The notes beneath the pieces are model-generated. The model did not search any database. It saw nothing but the letters and a program-made list of their open reading frames with translations, and had not been told where the DNA came from. From contig NZ_JABMJG010000003.1 in assembly GCF_013376045.1 (NCBI RefSeq), positions 639,544-703,543 of the forward strand: a stretch of DNA of 64,000 nucleotides, in the 5' to 3' direction. Shown in pieces: positions 43,595-52,596 of this stretch. Each line of letters opens with the position of its first letter. Within the stretch, counting starts at the first letter, position 1. Source of the DNA: Variovorax sp. SG517 (GTDB lineage Bacteria > Pseudomonadota > Gammaproteobacteria > Burkholderiales > Burkholderiaceae_C). The position numbers were made by a program, and so were the translations under genes.

Positions 43595-43623
43595 CCTTAC
43601 GCAATCGGGCCGCGATCGGATCA
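43595..43623 (-). promoter_or_regulatory. Sigma-E/ECF11-type promoter candidate for rpoE-chrR
   Basis: On the minus strand: TGATCC (43623-43618), 18-bp spacer ending TTGCG, TAAGG (43599-43595). It is the best match in the window to the TGATCC-N18-TAAGA consensus of Rhodobacter RpoE and implies autoregulation. Transcription would begin near 43588. Confidence 0.8.
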
Positions 43624-43639
43624 TCGCCGCAACGCGCCA

Positions 43640-43668
43640 TGGTCCAAACGGTAATTTCCTGCGTACAA
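43640..43668 (+). promoter_or_regulatory. Sigma-E/ECF11-type promoter candidate for the FAD-DUF1365-CFA operon
   Basis: TGGTCC (43640-43645), 18-bp spacer ending CCTGCG, TACAA (43664-43668), 24 bp before the FAD-protein ATG. It lies back to back with the rpoE promoter candidate, with 16 bp between the two -35 boxes. Confidence 0.7.
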
Positions 43669-43691
43669 GCTCCAACACCTGGATACGCACC

Positions 43692-45095
43692 ATGCCGCCC
43701 TTCGATCCCCAGCCCGCCCAGCCCACCGTCCTCGCGACACCCACTTCGCAGGGCCAGGGCCAGCGCATCGCCGTCGTCGGCACCGGCATCTCGGGACTTT
43801 CCTGCGCCTGGCTGCTGTCCCAGCGGCACGAGGTGACGGTGTTCGAGAGCGAATCGCGCCTCGGCGGCCACAGCAACACGGTGGACGCGCCCGGCCGCGA
43901 AGGCCCGGTGCCGGTGGATACCGGCTTCATCGTCTACAACGAGCCCGCCTATCCGAACCTCAGCGCCTTGTTCCGGCACCTGGGCGTGCCGACCGCGGCT
44001 TCGGACATGTCGTTCGCCGTCAGCCTGGACGCCGGCCGGCTCGAATACGCCGGCACCGACCTGCGCGGCCTGTTCGCCCAGAAGCGCAACCTGGCGAGCC
44101 CGCGGTTCTGGGCCATGCTGCGCGAACTGCTGCGCTTCTACCGCGAGGCGCCGCGCGACGCCCGTGAAGCCGGCGATCAGGCGCTGGACGACTACCTCGA
44201 CGCCCGCGGCTACGGCCGCGCATTCCGCGACGACCACCTCTATCCCATGGCCGCTGCCATCTGGTCCACGCCGGCGGCGCGGGTGGGGCGCTATCCGGTG
44301 GCGGCCTTCGTTCGCTTCTGCGAGAACCACGGCCTGCTTCAGATCAGCGACCGGCCGGTCTGGCGCACCGTGACCGGCGGCAGCCGCGAGTACGTGCGGC
44401 GCCTGAGCCGGCCTTTCGCCGAGCGCGTGCACCTCGACCAGGCCGTGCTCGAACTGCATCGCGAGCCGGATGGCGTGCGGCTGCGCACGACCGAGGGCTG
44501 GTGGCCGCAGCGAATCGACCAGGTCGTGCTTGCCACTCACGCCGACCGGTCGCTGGCCCTGCTGCCCGACGCATCGAACACCGAACGCGCGCTGCTGGGT
44601 GCCTTCCCCTACAGCCGCAACCTGGCCGTGCTGCATCGCGACCCGGCCCTGATGCCCGCGCGCCGCGCCGTGTGGTCGAGCTGGAACTACCTCGGCACGC
44701 GCGGCAGCGGCGCAGCCCCGACCGTGACCTACTGGATGAATCGGCTGCAGCCCCATCTGCCACAGGGCCCGGCAGCCGACCCTCTGTTCCTGACGCTCAA
44801 CCCCCTGACCGGCCCGCGGCCCGAGCACCTGATCCGCACCGAGGTCTACGACCATCCGCTGTTCGATGCCGCCGCCATGGCCGCGCAGCGCCACCTCTGG
44901 AACCTGCAGGGCCAGCGCCGCACCTGGTTCTGCGGGGCGTACTTCGGCTCCGGCTTCCATGAGGACGGCCTGCAGGCCGGCCTGGCGGTGGCCGAAGCGC
45001 TGGGCGGCGTCCGCCGGCCGTGGAGCGTGCCGGAGGAATCCGGGCGCATCCATCTGCTGCCCGGGATGCAGGCCGCGCAGGCCGTCGAATCATGA
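43692..45095 (+). CDS. FAD-dependent amine-oxidase-like oxidoreductase
   Basis: The 467-residue flavoprotein has a dinucleotide-binding motif, VVGTGISGLSCAW (about residue 31), followed by the ESESRLGGHSNT adenine-binding extension. The C-terminal FAD segment is YFGSGFHEDGLQAGLAVAEAL. Homologues sit beside DUF1365 and CFA-like genes and belong to the Rhodobacter sigma-E regulon. There, related proteins have been implicated in furan fatty acid synthesis. Here it is the first gene after a sigma-E-type promoter candidate and is translationally coupled (ATGA) to DUF1365. The exact reaction is inferred. Confidence 0.88.
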   Translation: MPPFDPQPAQPTVLATPTSQGQGQRIAVVGTGISGLSCAWLLSQRHEVTVFESESRLGGHSNTVDAPGREGPVPVDTGFIVYNEPAYPNLSALFRHLGVPTAASDMSFAVSLDAGRLEYAGTDLRGLFAQKRNLASPRFWAMLRELLRFYREAPRDAREAGDQALDDYLDARGYGRAFRDDHLYPMAAAIWSTPAARVGRYPVAAFVRFCENHGLLQISDRPVWRTVTGGSREYVRRLSRPFAERVHLDQAVLELHREPDGVRLRTTEGWWPQRIDQVVLATHADRSLALLPDASNTERALLGAFPYSRNLAVLHRDPALMPARRAVWSSWNYLGTRGSGAAPTVTYWMNRLQPHLPQGPAADPLFLTLNPLTGPRPEHLIRTEVYDHPLFDAAAMAAQRHLWNLQGQRRTWFCGAYFGSGFHEDGLQAGLAVAEALGGVRRPWSVPEESGRIHLLPGMQAAQAVES

Positions 45096-45898
45096 ACGGG
45101 CAGGGCGGCTCGGCGCTCTATGTCGGGCGCGTCATGCACCAGCGGCTGCGGCCCAGGCGCCACCGGCTGGCCTACCGCATCTACAGCGTGCTGGTCGACA
45201 TCGACGAGCTGCCGCAACTGCACGAGCGGCTGCGCCTGTTCTCGGTGGACCGCTTCAACCTGTTCAGCTTCCACGCCGCCGACTATGGCGACGGCTCGGG
45301 CCGCGACCTGCGCGCCCAGGTCGAGGCGCGCCTGCGCGAGGCCGGCCTGCCCACGGGCGGCGCGATCCGGCTGCTGACCTTGCCGCGGCTGCTCGGCCAT
45401 GTCTTCAACCCGCTCAGCGTGTGGTTCTGTCATGCGCCGGGCGGCGCGCTGCAGGCGATGGTCTACGAGGTCAACAACACCTTCGGGCAGCGGCACAGCT
45501 ATCTGATACCGGTGGACCCGGCGGATCCGATGGAAGACGCGGCCGCCGCTGTCATCGACCAGCGCTGCGACAAGCGGATGTACGTCTCGCCCTTCAACGG
45601 CATGGAAATGCGCTACCGCTTCCGCATCGCGCCGCCGGGCGAGTCGGTGTCGATCGGCGTGAGCGTGCACGATGCCGACGGCGCCGTGCTCAACGCGCGC
45701 CAGGACGGCCAGCGCACCCCGCTGAGCGACCTCGCGCTGCTGCGCGTGTTCCTGACCCATCCGCTGCTGACCCTCAAGGTCGTCGCGGCCATCCACTGGC
45801 AGGCCCTGCGCCTGTGGATCAAGCGCGTGCCCCTGCATCCGCGCCCGGCGGCCCCGGAGCGCGACATCACCATCGTTTCCACGAGCGAGACTCCATGA
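45092..45898 (+). CDS. DUF1365 family protein
   Basis: This 268-residue protein matches DUF1365 in ALYVGRVMHQRLRPRRHRL at the N-terminus, FNPLSVWFCH near residue 110 and the MYVSPFNGMEMRY segment. It begins inside the stop of the FAD gene and its own stop overlaps the next start, so the three genes form a tight operon. The family is nearly always found between an FAD oxidoreductase and a CFA-like methyltransferase. Its biochemical role is not established. Confidence 0.92.
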   Translation: MNGQGGSALYVGRVMHQRLRPRRHRLAYRIYSVLVDIDELPQLHERLRLFSVDRFNLFSFHAADYGDGSGRDLRAQVEARLREAGLPTGGAIRLLTLPRLLGHVFNPLSVWFCHAPGGALQAMVYEVNNTFGQRHSYLIPVDPADPMEDAAAAVIDQRCDKRMYVSPFNGMEMRYRFRIAPPGESVSIGVSVHDADGAVLNARQDGQRTPLSDLALLRVFLTHPLLTLKVVAAIHWQALRLWIKRVPLHPRPAAPERDITIVSTSETP

Positions 45899-47112
45899 GC
45901 CTGACCACGCCCTCCGCCCCCGTTCTCGACACCGCGCCGGCCTTCTCGCCGCTGCGGCGGCTGCTCGCGCGCACGCGCTTCGGCCGGCTGGCGCTGACGC
46001 TGCCCGGCGGGCGCTGCATCGAAGTGGCCGGCCGCGAGCCCGGCCCGCATGCCAGCCTGCGGCTGCTGAGCTGGCGGCCGATCATGCGGCTGCTCATGCA
46101 GGGCGACCTCGGCCTGGCCCTGAGCTTCCGCGACGGCGAATGGGAGAGCCCCGACCTGCTGGCCCTGTTCGAATTCGGCCTGGCCAACGAGGCGGCCTGG
46201 GGCTCGCTGCTCAAGGGTCGCGGCCCCTCGCGCTGGCTGGCCCGGCTGCTGCACCTGGCGCGCAGGAACAGCCGCAGCGGCAGCCGGCACAACATCTCCT
46301 TCCACTACGACCTGGGCAACGAGTTCTACCGGCTCTGGCTCGACGACAGCATGTTGTATTCGAGCGCGCTCTTCAGCGAGGAAGCCGACGACACGCTGGA
46401 AGCCGCCCAGGCGCGCCGCCTGGATGCCATCCACCGCATGCTCGACACCCCGAAAGGCGCCGATGTGCTCGAGATCGGCTGCGGCTGGGGAACCCTGGCC
46501 GCGAGCCTGGCCCGCCGCCACGATGCGCGCGTGACCGGGCTCACGCTGTCTGCCGAGCAGCTGGCCTTCGCCCGCGAGCGCGGCCAGGAATGGGGCGTGG
46601 CCGACAAGCTCGACCTGCGCCTGCAGGACTACCGCGACGTGCAGGGCCGGTTCGACCGCATCGTGTCCATCGAGATGATCGAGGCCGTCGGCGAGGCCTA
46701 CTGGCCCACCTACTTCGCGACCCTGCGCGACCGCCTGAAGCCCGGTGGCGTCGTGGTGCTGCAGGCGATCACCATCGCCGACGAGCATTTCGAAGGCTAC
46801 CGCCAGGGCGCCGATTTCATCCAGCACTGCATCTTCCCGGGCGGCATGCTGCCCAGCCCGGGCGTGCTGCAGGAGCAGGCGCGGCGCGCGGGGCTGGTGA
46901 TCGAGTCTTCGCGCTGCTTCGGCCCGGACTACGGGCGAACGCTCGCCGAGTGGCGCAGGCGCTTCCTCGCGGCGTGGCCGCAGATCGAGCCGCTGGGCTT
47001 CGACGCGGCGTTCAAGCGGCTGTGGACCTACTACCTGTCGTACTGCGAGGCCGGCTTTCGCTCCGGGCGCATCGATGTGGGGCTGTACCGGCTGCGCGCG
47101 GCCGATGCCTGA
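45895..47112 (+). CDS. cfa: Cyclopropane-fatty-acyl-phospholipid synthase-like methyltransferase
   Basis: The 405-residue protein carries CFA-synthase signatures: HYDLGNEFYRLWLD (about residue 141), MLYSSALF, the SAM motif VLEIGCGWGTLA (about 195), FDRIVSIEMIEAVG and a C-terminal YYLSYCEAGF. The usual reaction moves a methylene from SAM to an unsaturated acyl chain in phospholipid; some relatives instead methylate the chain. This is the second CFA-like enzyme in the sigma-E-type locus and probably works on lipids with the FAD and DUF1365 proteins. Confidence 0.92.
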   Translation: MSLTTPSAPVLDTAPAFSPLRRLLARTRFGRLALTLPGGRCIEVAGREPGPHASLRLLSWRPIMRLLMQGDLGLALSFRDGEWESPDLLALFEFGLANEAAWGSLLKGRGPSRWLARLLHLARRNSRSGSRHNISFHYDLGNEFYRLWLDDSMLYSSALFSEEADDTLEAAQARRLDAIHRMLDTPKGADVLEIGCGWGTLAASLARRHDARVTGLTLSAEQLAFARERGQEWGVADKLDLRLQDYRDVQGRFDRIVSIEMIEAVGEAYWPTYFATLRDRLKPGGVVVLQAITIADEHFEGYRQGADFIQHCIFPGGMLPSPGVLQEQARRAGLVIESSRCFGPDYGRTLAEWRRRFLAAWPQIEPLGFDAAFKRLWTYYLSYCEAGFRSGRIDVGLYRLRAADA

Positions 47113-47190
47113 AGGCGGCGCGGGCGGACGGTGGCCCGGAGCTCCAGGTGTGATCGTCGCCAGGCGCTCGGGCCGGAGGAGTCGAAGCCG

Positions 47191-47745
47191 ATGAACTCGC
47201 TGCCGCGCCGATACGGCCCCGTGTTTCTCAACCTCGCGGTGTTCCAGGTGGCCTGGTTCGCCTGCGTGCTGGGCGCCGCGCGCGGCGCGCCCGGCTGGGG
47301 CGTGGCGGCCTGCATCGGCGCCGTGCTGCTGAACCTGTGGTTCAGCGATGCGCGCCGGGACGAGCTGCTGCTGGCGCTGTGCGCGGTGCTCCTGGGCCTG
47401 GCGTGGGACACCGGCATGGCGCGCGGCGGCGTGCTCGTCTATGCCTCGCCCGGGCCCTGGCCGGGCCTGGCGCCCGCGTGGATCCTGGGGCTGTGGGCGC
47501 TCTTCTCGACCACGCTGCGTGGGCCGTTGCGCTGGCTGCATGGGCGCTGGCTGCTATCGGCCGTGGTCGGCGGCGTGGGCGGTGCCTTGTCTTACGCGGC
47601 CGCGGTGCGCATGGGCGCCGGACAGTTTCCCGACCCCACGCGGGCGATGCTGGTGCTGGGCGCCGGCTGGGCCGTGATGACGCCGCTGCTCGTGGAGCTG
47701 GCGCGCTGGCTGGGGCAGCGCGCAGCCCGCCGCATGTTGCGCTGA
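47191..47745 (+). CDS. DUF2878 family membrane protein
   Basis: The 184-residue polytopic protein has about five membrane helices and the WDTGMARGGVLVY segment typical of DUF2878. GGAGGAG lies about 9 bases before ATG 47191. It follows cfa by 78 bp and completes the operon. Families DUF2177, DUF1365 and DUF2878 repeatedly appear together, suggesting a shared membrane-lipid process. Confidence 0.85.
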   Translation: MNSLPRRYGPVFLNLAVFQVAWFACVLGAARGAPGWGVAACIGAVLLNLWFSDARRDELLLALCAVLLGLAWDTGMARGGVLVYASPGPWPGLAPAWILGLWALFSTTLRGPLRWLHGRWLLSAVVGGVGGALSYAAAVRMGAGQFPDPTRAMLVLGAGWAVMTPLLVELARWLGQRAARRMLR

Positions 47746-47791
47746 ATCGGCTGAATCCGCCGAGTCCCGCTGCCTTCGAGCCGCATGGCGC

Positions 47792-49309
47792 TCAGCCAGC
47801 CGGCCATTCTTCCTGGCTGATCCAGCAGTTGCGCCCGTTCTCCTTGGCCCGGTACAGCGCATGGTCGGCCGCCTCGACGAGCCGTTGCTCCGGCTCGTGC
47901 AACCGAGGGCCCTGCAGGGTCGCCACGCCGATGCTGACGGTGACCTGTCCATGCGGACTCTCGCTGTGCGTGATGCCGAGCGCGCGGACCTGTTCGAGCA
48001 GCAGCTCGGCGACTTTGCAGGCGCCCTGCAGGCCGGTGCTGGGCAGGACGATGGCCAGCTCCTCGCCGCCGTAGCGTGCGACCAGGTCGCCCGGGCGCCT
48101 GATGCTGCGGCTCAGCGCCATTGCGACGGCCCGCAGGCACTGGTCGCCGGCCACGTGGCCGTATGCGTCGTTGAAGCGCTTGAAGTAGTCCAGGTCCAGC
48201 AGCAGCAGCGACAGGGCCGAGCCTTCGCGCGCCGCGCGCCGGGATTCCTGCGCCAGCACCTCGTCGAAGCTGCGGCGGTTGGCCAGGCCGGTGAGCTGGT
48301 CCTGCGTCGCCAGCACTGCAAGCCGCTGGTTGGCCTGCAGCAGGTCTTCGCGCGCGGCCAGCAGCGAAGCCTCGGCCCTGATCCGCCGCCCGATGTTGAT
48401 GATCAGCCGCCAGCCCACGGCGGCCACTGCCGCCAGCAGCGCGCCCACGACGCCGACCGTGAGCAGCGCCTGGTGCCTCCAGGCCTGCAGCGCCTGGTGG
48501 CGGCCGACCGCCACGGTGGTCAGCACCGGGTAGCGGTCGCTCTTGCGGAAGGCGTAGAGCCGCTGCGTTCCATCCACGCTGGAGCGGAACGACGCGGTGC
48601 CCGACGTGCCGCCGAAGTGGCGCTGGAAGTTGGGCGAGCCGGAGAAATCGAGTCCGATGTCCTGCTCGCGGTAGGGGTAGAGCACCAGCATCTTCCCGTG
48701 GTAGGTGCTCAGGCCGATGGTGCCGCTGCCGGGCAGGGTGATGGTGCCGAATGCGCGCAGGAAGTTCTGCAGGCCCAGGCCGATGACGGCGACGCCGGCG
48801 AATCCGCCCGTGTCGTCTTCCAGGCGCCGGCTGACCGTGATTCCCCATTCGCCGGTGAAGGGGTTGCGGATCGGCGGGCTGATGAGGACGTCGTTCGAGC
48901 GCGTGTCGCGGTGGTGGATGAAGTAGGGCCGATCGGCGCTGTTGGTGCCCGGCGGGATGCGGCCCCTGGAGTGCATCAGCCAGTCGCCCCGGGCATCGAG
49001 CAAGGCGACGCCGTCGAGCGGGTCGAGCAGGCTCTTCTGCCGCTCGACCAGCGACTGCACGCGCTGCAGATGCTCCGCCTCCCAGTCTGGCGCCTTCAGC
49101 GTCTCGGCCACGCTCTGCAGCAGCATGTCGCTCTGGGTGAAGATGCCTTCGGCGTAGATGTTCAGCGCCTTGGCGAGGTTGAGGTTGTTGGTGTCGGCCG
49201 CCGCCAGCGTCTGGTCGCGCGCTGCCCACAGCTGCCAGCCCGTGGCCGCCGACACCGAGACCATGACGGCCGCGAGCAGGACCTTCGCAAGGCGAACGTC
49301 GCGCTTCAC
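47792..49309 (-). CDS. Diguanylate cyclase with periplasmic dCache-like sensor
   Basis: The 505-residue inner-membrane signalling enzyme has a first membrane helix at about 7-30, a periplasmic Cache-type sensor (about 35-275), a second helix (about 283-305), a short coiled coil and a GGDEF domain. The active site reads GGEEL (about residue 427) and is preceded five residues earlier by RPGD, the RxxD product-inhibition site. So it should make c-di-GMP with feedback control. The start is GTG 49309 with GAGGAG about 8 bases upstream, and it overlaps the stop of a leader reading frame. Confidence 0.92.
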   Translation of the reverse strand: MKRDVRLAKVLLAAVMVSVSAATGWQLWAARDQTLAAADTNNLNLAKALNIYAEGIFTQSDMLLQSVAETLKAPDWEAEHLQRVQSLVERQKSLLDPLDGVALLDARGDWLMHSRGRIPPGTNSADRPYFIHHRDTRSNDVLISPPIRNPFTGEWGITVSRRLEDDTGGFAGVAVIGLGLQNFLRAFGTITLPGSGTIGLSTYHGKMLVLYPYREQDIGLDFSGSPNFQRHFGGTSGTASFRSSVDGTQRLYAFRKSDRYPVLTTVAVGRHQALQAWRHQALLTVGVVGALLAAVAAVGWRLIINIGRRIRAEASLLAAREDLLQANQRLAVLATQDQLTGLANRRSFDEVLAQESRRAAREGSALSLLLLDLDYFKRFNDAYGHVAGDQCLRAVAMALSRSIRRPGDLVARYGGEELAIVLPSTGLQGACKVAELLLEQVRALGITHSESPHGQVTVSIGVATLQGPRLHEPEQRLVEAADHALYRAKENGRNCWISQEEWPAG

Positions 49310-49341
49310 TTGAGCAACTCCTCGAACGAACCGGTTTCCAT
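49306..49341 (-). CDS. Leader peptide candidate (11 codons) overlapping the diguanylate cyclase start
   Basis: ATG 49341 opens the frame [11 protein letters not shown], closing at TGA 49308-49306. The stop shares bases with the cyclase GTG start (GTGA). A GGGGAG ribosome site lies 6 bases before this ATG. The cyclase's own ribosome site (GAGGAG) lies inside this frame. Such an arrangement would couple cyclase translation to reading of the short frame. The reading frame is visible; its translation is inferred. Confidence 0.45.
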   Translation of the reverse strand: METGSFEELLK

Positions 49342-49545
49342 CCCTTGCTCCCCTTATTCGTCTTCTGCGTTGCGGCGTCTGTTGTCGTGGTTGTTGTTGC
49401 GTGCCGCTGTGCCGTCGGCCGGTTCCCGTGCCGGCCAGGCATGGCGAACTCTATCCGACCTGCCTGAAGCGCTGGTGGCAGGCGCAGCGGGAGTCTCGTG
49501 GCACCATCGATGGTTTCCACCCATGTGAACTCCCCGGGGGCATCG

Positions 49546-50523
49546 ATGCTGATCAACTGCGTCGCCTACGAAAACGGCTCCAAGCTCGCCGACATATCGG
49601 TCGAGGACATCAGCGACTACATCGGCCGGCCCGGCTGCTTCGTGTGGGTGGCGCTCAGCGATGCCTCCGACGAGGAGCTTCGCGAGATGCAGAAGGAATT
49701 CGGCCTGCATCCGCTGGCGGTGGAGGACGCCCACCACGGCCACCAGCGACCGAAGATGGAGGAGTACGGCAACTCGCTCTTCGTCGTCATGCATCTTGTG
49801 GAGCCCTCGGAGGAGGGCGAGCACAGCATGAACGTGGGCGAGGTCGACGTCTTCGTCGGCGCCAACTACGTGCTGTCGGTGCGCAACCGCAGCAAGCAGG
49901 GTTTCCTGGGCGTGCGCGAGCGCTGCGAGCGCGAGCCGGAGCTGCTGCGCCACGGCGCGGGCTTCGTGCTGTATGCGCTGATGGACGCTGTGGTCGACCG
50001 CTACTTCCCGGTCATCGACGCGCTGGAGGTGGAGCTGGAATCCATCGAGCAGCAGATCTTCGGCCAGGGCGGCGCGGCGCGCGACAAGATCAAGCAGCTC
50101 TACGACCTGAAGCGGCGCAGCATGATCCTCAAGCGCGCGGTGGCGCCGCTGGTGGAGGCCGCCGGCAAGATGCACGGCGGGCGCGTGCCGCAGATCTGCA
50201 TGAGCTCGCAGGAATACTTCCGCGACGTGGGCGACCACCTGGTGCGCATCAACGCATCGATCGATGCCATGCGCGACACCATCGCCACGGCCATACAGGT
50301 GAACCTGTCGATGGTCACCATCGAGGAGAGCGAGGTCACCAAGCGCCTCGCGGCCTGGGCCAGCATCTTCGCGGTGTGCACCGCCTTCGCGGGCATCTGG
50401 GGCATGAACTTCGAGAACATGCCGGAGCTGAAATTCCGCTACGGCTACGGCATTGCGCTGGGGCTGATCGTGAGCACCTGCGGCTATCTCTACTACCGGT
50501 TCAGGCGCGCGGGCTGGCTCTAG
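49546..50523 (+). CDS. corA: CorA-type magnesium/cobalt transporter
   Basis: The 325-residue protein has a cytoplasmic funnel domain, a long stalk helix (about 180-265) and two C-terminal membrane helices separated by the selectivity motif GMN (in IWGMNFENMPEL, about residue 287). This matches the pentameric CorA divalent-cation channel. I chose ATG 49546 because a G-rich ribosome site lies 5-9 bases upstream; an earlier in-frame ATG lacks one. It is divergent from the diguanylate cyclase gene. Confidence 0.94.
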   Translation: MLINCVAYENGSKLADISVEDISDYIGRPGCFVWVALSDASDEELREMQKEFGLHPLAVEDAHHGHQRPKMEEYGNSLFVVMHLVEPSEEGEHSMNVGEVDVFVGANYVLSVRNRSKQGFLGVRERCEREPELLRHGAGFVLYALMDAVVDRYFPVIDALEVELESIEQQIFGQGGAARDKIKQLYDLKRRSMILKRAVAPLVEAAGKMHGGRVPQICMSSQEYFRDVGDHLVRINASIDAMRDTIATAIQVNLSMVTIEESEVTKRLAAWASIFAVCTAFAGIWGMNFENMPELKFRYGYGIALGLIVSTCGYLYYRFRRAGWL

Positions 50524-50549
50524 GAGCCTCGGACACCTGCGCTGCTAAT

Positions 50550-50577
50550 GCCCAACTAATAAACATGTAGACAATCA
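50550..50577. promoter_or_regulatory. MarR operator candidate
   Basis: An imperfect palindrome is centred on ACATGT (50563-50568), with TAA on the left and GACAATC on the right, just 18 bp before the MarR start. MarR/EmrR-type sites of the form TTGTCTACATG... are similar. It would allow autorepression of the marR-emrB operon. Confidence 0.45.
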
Positions 50578-50585
50578 AGTCCCTT

Positions 50586-51056
50586 ATGAAAAGGGACTTC
50601 ACGCAGCGCTTCGGCTTCCTCGTCAAGAGCGTGGGCAAGCTCTACGGCGAGGAGTTCGACCGCCTCGCGCGCGAGCGCATCGGGCTCACCAGCGCGCAGT
50701 GCCGCCTGCTGGGCGCGCTGGCGATGCACGGCGACGAAGAAGAGCCGCTCTCGCAGGCCGAACTCGCGCAGCGGCTCGACCTCACGCCCATGGCCGTGGC
50801 CGGCCTGTGCGACCGCATGGCGGCCGCCGGCTGGATACGCCGCGAGCCCAGTCCCACCGACCGCCGCGTCAACCGGATCCACCTGGAGCCCAGCGCCGAG
50901 AAGGCGCTCGACAGCGCCCTGAGCATCAGCGACGGGCTCAACGCCCGCGTGATGTCGGTGCTGTCGCAGGCCGAGCGCGCGCAGCTGCTGGGCCTGCTCT
51001 CCAGGGTGCACGGCAGCCTCGTGGAGATCACCTCCGGCGAAGGCCGCAAGCCGTGA
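50586..51056 (+). CDS. MarR family transcriptional regulator
   Basis: The 156-residue winged-helix regulator has the recognition region LSQAELAQRLDLTPMAVAGLCDRM (about residues 57-80) and the wing RREPSPTDRRVNRIHLE with the DRR signature. It overlaps the downstream transporter gene by 4 bp (GTGA), so it most likely represses a drug- or phenolic-induced efflux operon, in the style of EmrR. Confidence 0.92.
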   Translation: MKRDFTQRFGFLVKSVGKLYGEEFDRLARERIGLTSAQCRLLGALAMHGDEEEPLSQAELAQRLDLTPMAVAGLCDRMAAAGWIRREPSPTDRRVNRIHLEPSAEKALDSALSISDGLNARVMSVLSQAERAQLLGLLSRVHGSLVEITSGEGRKP

Positions 51057-52585
51057 GCGCCGCGCCCGGAACCGCCGTGCCGCACCGCGGCATGATCACC
51101 ATCTCGATCATGCTGGCGACCATCATGCAGGCGCTGGACACCACCATCGCCAACGTGGCGCTGCCGCACATGCAGGGCAGCCTGCAGGCCTCGCAGGACC
51201 AGATCACCTGGGTGCTCACCTCGTACATCGTGGCCTCGGCCATCGCGCTGCCGCTCACCGGCTGGCTGTGCGGCCACTGGGGGCGCAGGCGAGTGTTCAT
51301 CATCTCGGTGATCGGCTTCACCGTGGCCTCGGCGCTGTGCGGGCTGGCGACCTCGCTGGTGGGCATCGTGGCGGCGCGGCTGCTGCAGGGCGTGTTCGGG
51401 GCGGCGCTGGTGCCGCTGTCGCAGGCGGTGCTGCTGGACATCAACCCGCGCGAGAAGGTCGGCCAGGCCATGGCCATCTGGGGCGCGGGCATCATGGTCG
51501 GGCCGATCCTCGGGCCGCTGCTGGGCGGCTGGCTCACCGAGAACTTCGACTGGCGCTGGGTGTTCTTCATCAACCTGCCGGTGGGCGTGTTCGCCTTCTG
51601 GGGCATCGCGCGCTACCTGCCAGAGAGCCGGCCGCAGGGCGAGCGGCTCGACATCTTCGGCTTCGTCACGCTGAGCATCGCCATCGGCATGCTGCAGCTG
51701 TTCCTCGACCGCGGCGAACAGCTCGACTGGTTCGAGTCGTGGGAGATCAAGCTCGAAGCGGCGGCCGCGCTGGTGGCCTTCTGCTTCTTCGTGGTCCACA
51801 CCTGGACGGTGCAGGGCGTCTCATTCTTCGACCGCGACCTGCTGAAAGACCGCAACTTCGTCACCGGCCTGCTGTTCGCGTTCATCGTCGGCATGATCCT
51901 GTTCGCGACGATGGCGCTGCTGCCCAACTTCCTGCAGGGCCTGATGGGCTACCCGGTGGTCTACACCGGCGAGGTGACGGCGCCGCGCGGCGTGGGAACG
52001 ATGATCGCGATGATCATCGTCGGGCGGCTGGTGCAGCGCATCGACGTGCGCGCGATCATGGCGCTGGGCTTCGGCCTCACGGCCTTCTCGCTCTACCAGA
52101 TGACGCGGCTCACGCTGCAGATGGACAGCACGCTCATCGTGGTGTCGGGCTTCATCCAGGGGCTGGGCATCGGCTTCACCTTCGTGCCGCTGTCCACCGC
52201 CACCTTCGCCACGCTGGCGCCGAGGCTGCGCAACCAGGGCACGCCCATCTTCAGCCTGCTGCGCAACATCGGCAGCAGCGTGGGCATTTCGATCGTGCAG
52301 GCGCTGCTCACCGAGGGTTCGAGCAAGGCGCATGCGCAGATCGCGGCGACCGTGGCACCCGGCAACGCGGCGCTTGCGACCCTGCCGCAGATGATGTCGC
52401 CCGACACCGCCACGGGGCTCGCGCTGCTGAACGCCGAGGTGACGCGGCAGGGTGCGCTGATCGGCTACCTGGACGACTTCGCCATCATGATGATCATCAC
52501 GGTGCTGGCGATTCCGCTGCTGTTGCTGATACGTAGCCCGAGGCGCAGCGCGGCGGCGTCGGGGCCTGCCGAAGTGCCGCACTGA
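51053..52585 (+). CDS. DHA2-family MFS drug efflux transporter (EmrB-like)
   Basis: The 510-residue transporter has 14 predicted helices. The N-terminal LDTTIANVALPHMQGSL, the motif A-like GHWGRRRVF and motif C GAGIMVGPILGPLLGG are typical of EmrB/QacA drug-proton antiporters. It starts with GTG 51053 inside the marR stop. No EmrA adaptor or outer-membrane gene is adjacent, so it either works alone in the inner membrane or borrows partners. Confidence 0.93.
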   Translation: MSAAPGTAVPHRGMITISIMLATIMQALDTTIANVALPHMQGSLQASQDQITWVLTSYIVASAIALPLTGWLCGHWGRRRVFIISVIGFTVASALCGLATSLVGIVAARLLQGVFGAALVPLSQAVLLDINPREKVGQAMAIWGAGIMVGPILGPLLGGWLTENFDWRWVFFINLPVGVFAFWGIARYLPESRPQGERLDIFGFVTLSIAIGMLQLFLDRGEQLDWFESWEIKLEAAAALVAFCFFVVHTWTVQGVSFFDRDLLKDRNFVTGLLFAFIVGMILFATMALLPNFLQGLMGYPVVYTGEVTAPRGVGTMIAMIIVGRLVQRIDVRAIMALGFGLTAFSLYQMTRLTLQMDSTLIVVSGFIQGLGIGFTFVPLSTATFATLAPRLRNQGTPIFSLLRNIGSSVGISIVQALLTEGSSKAHAQIAATVAPGNAALATLPQMMSPDTATGLALLNAEVTRQGALIGYLDDFAIMMIITVLAIPLLLLIRSPRRSAAASGPAEVPH

Positions 52586-52596
52586 CCTGCATTTCT

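Noticed and set aside
43380..43691. N-terminal extension of the FAD oxidoreductase to 43380
   Set aside because: It overlaps the sigma-factor gene and the divergent promoters. The FAD domain needs only the part from ATG 43692.
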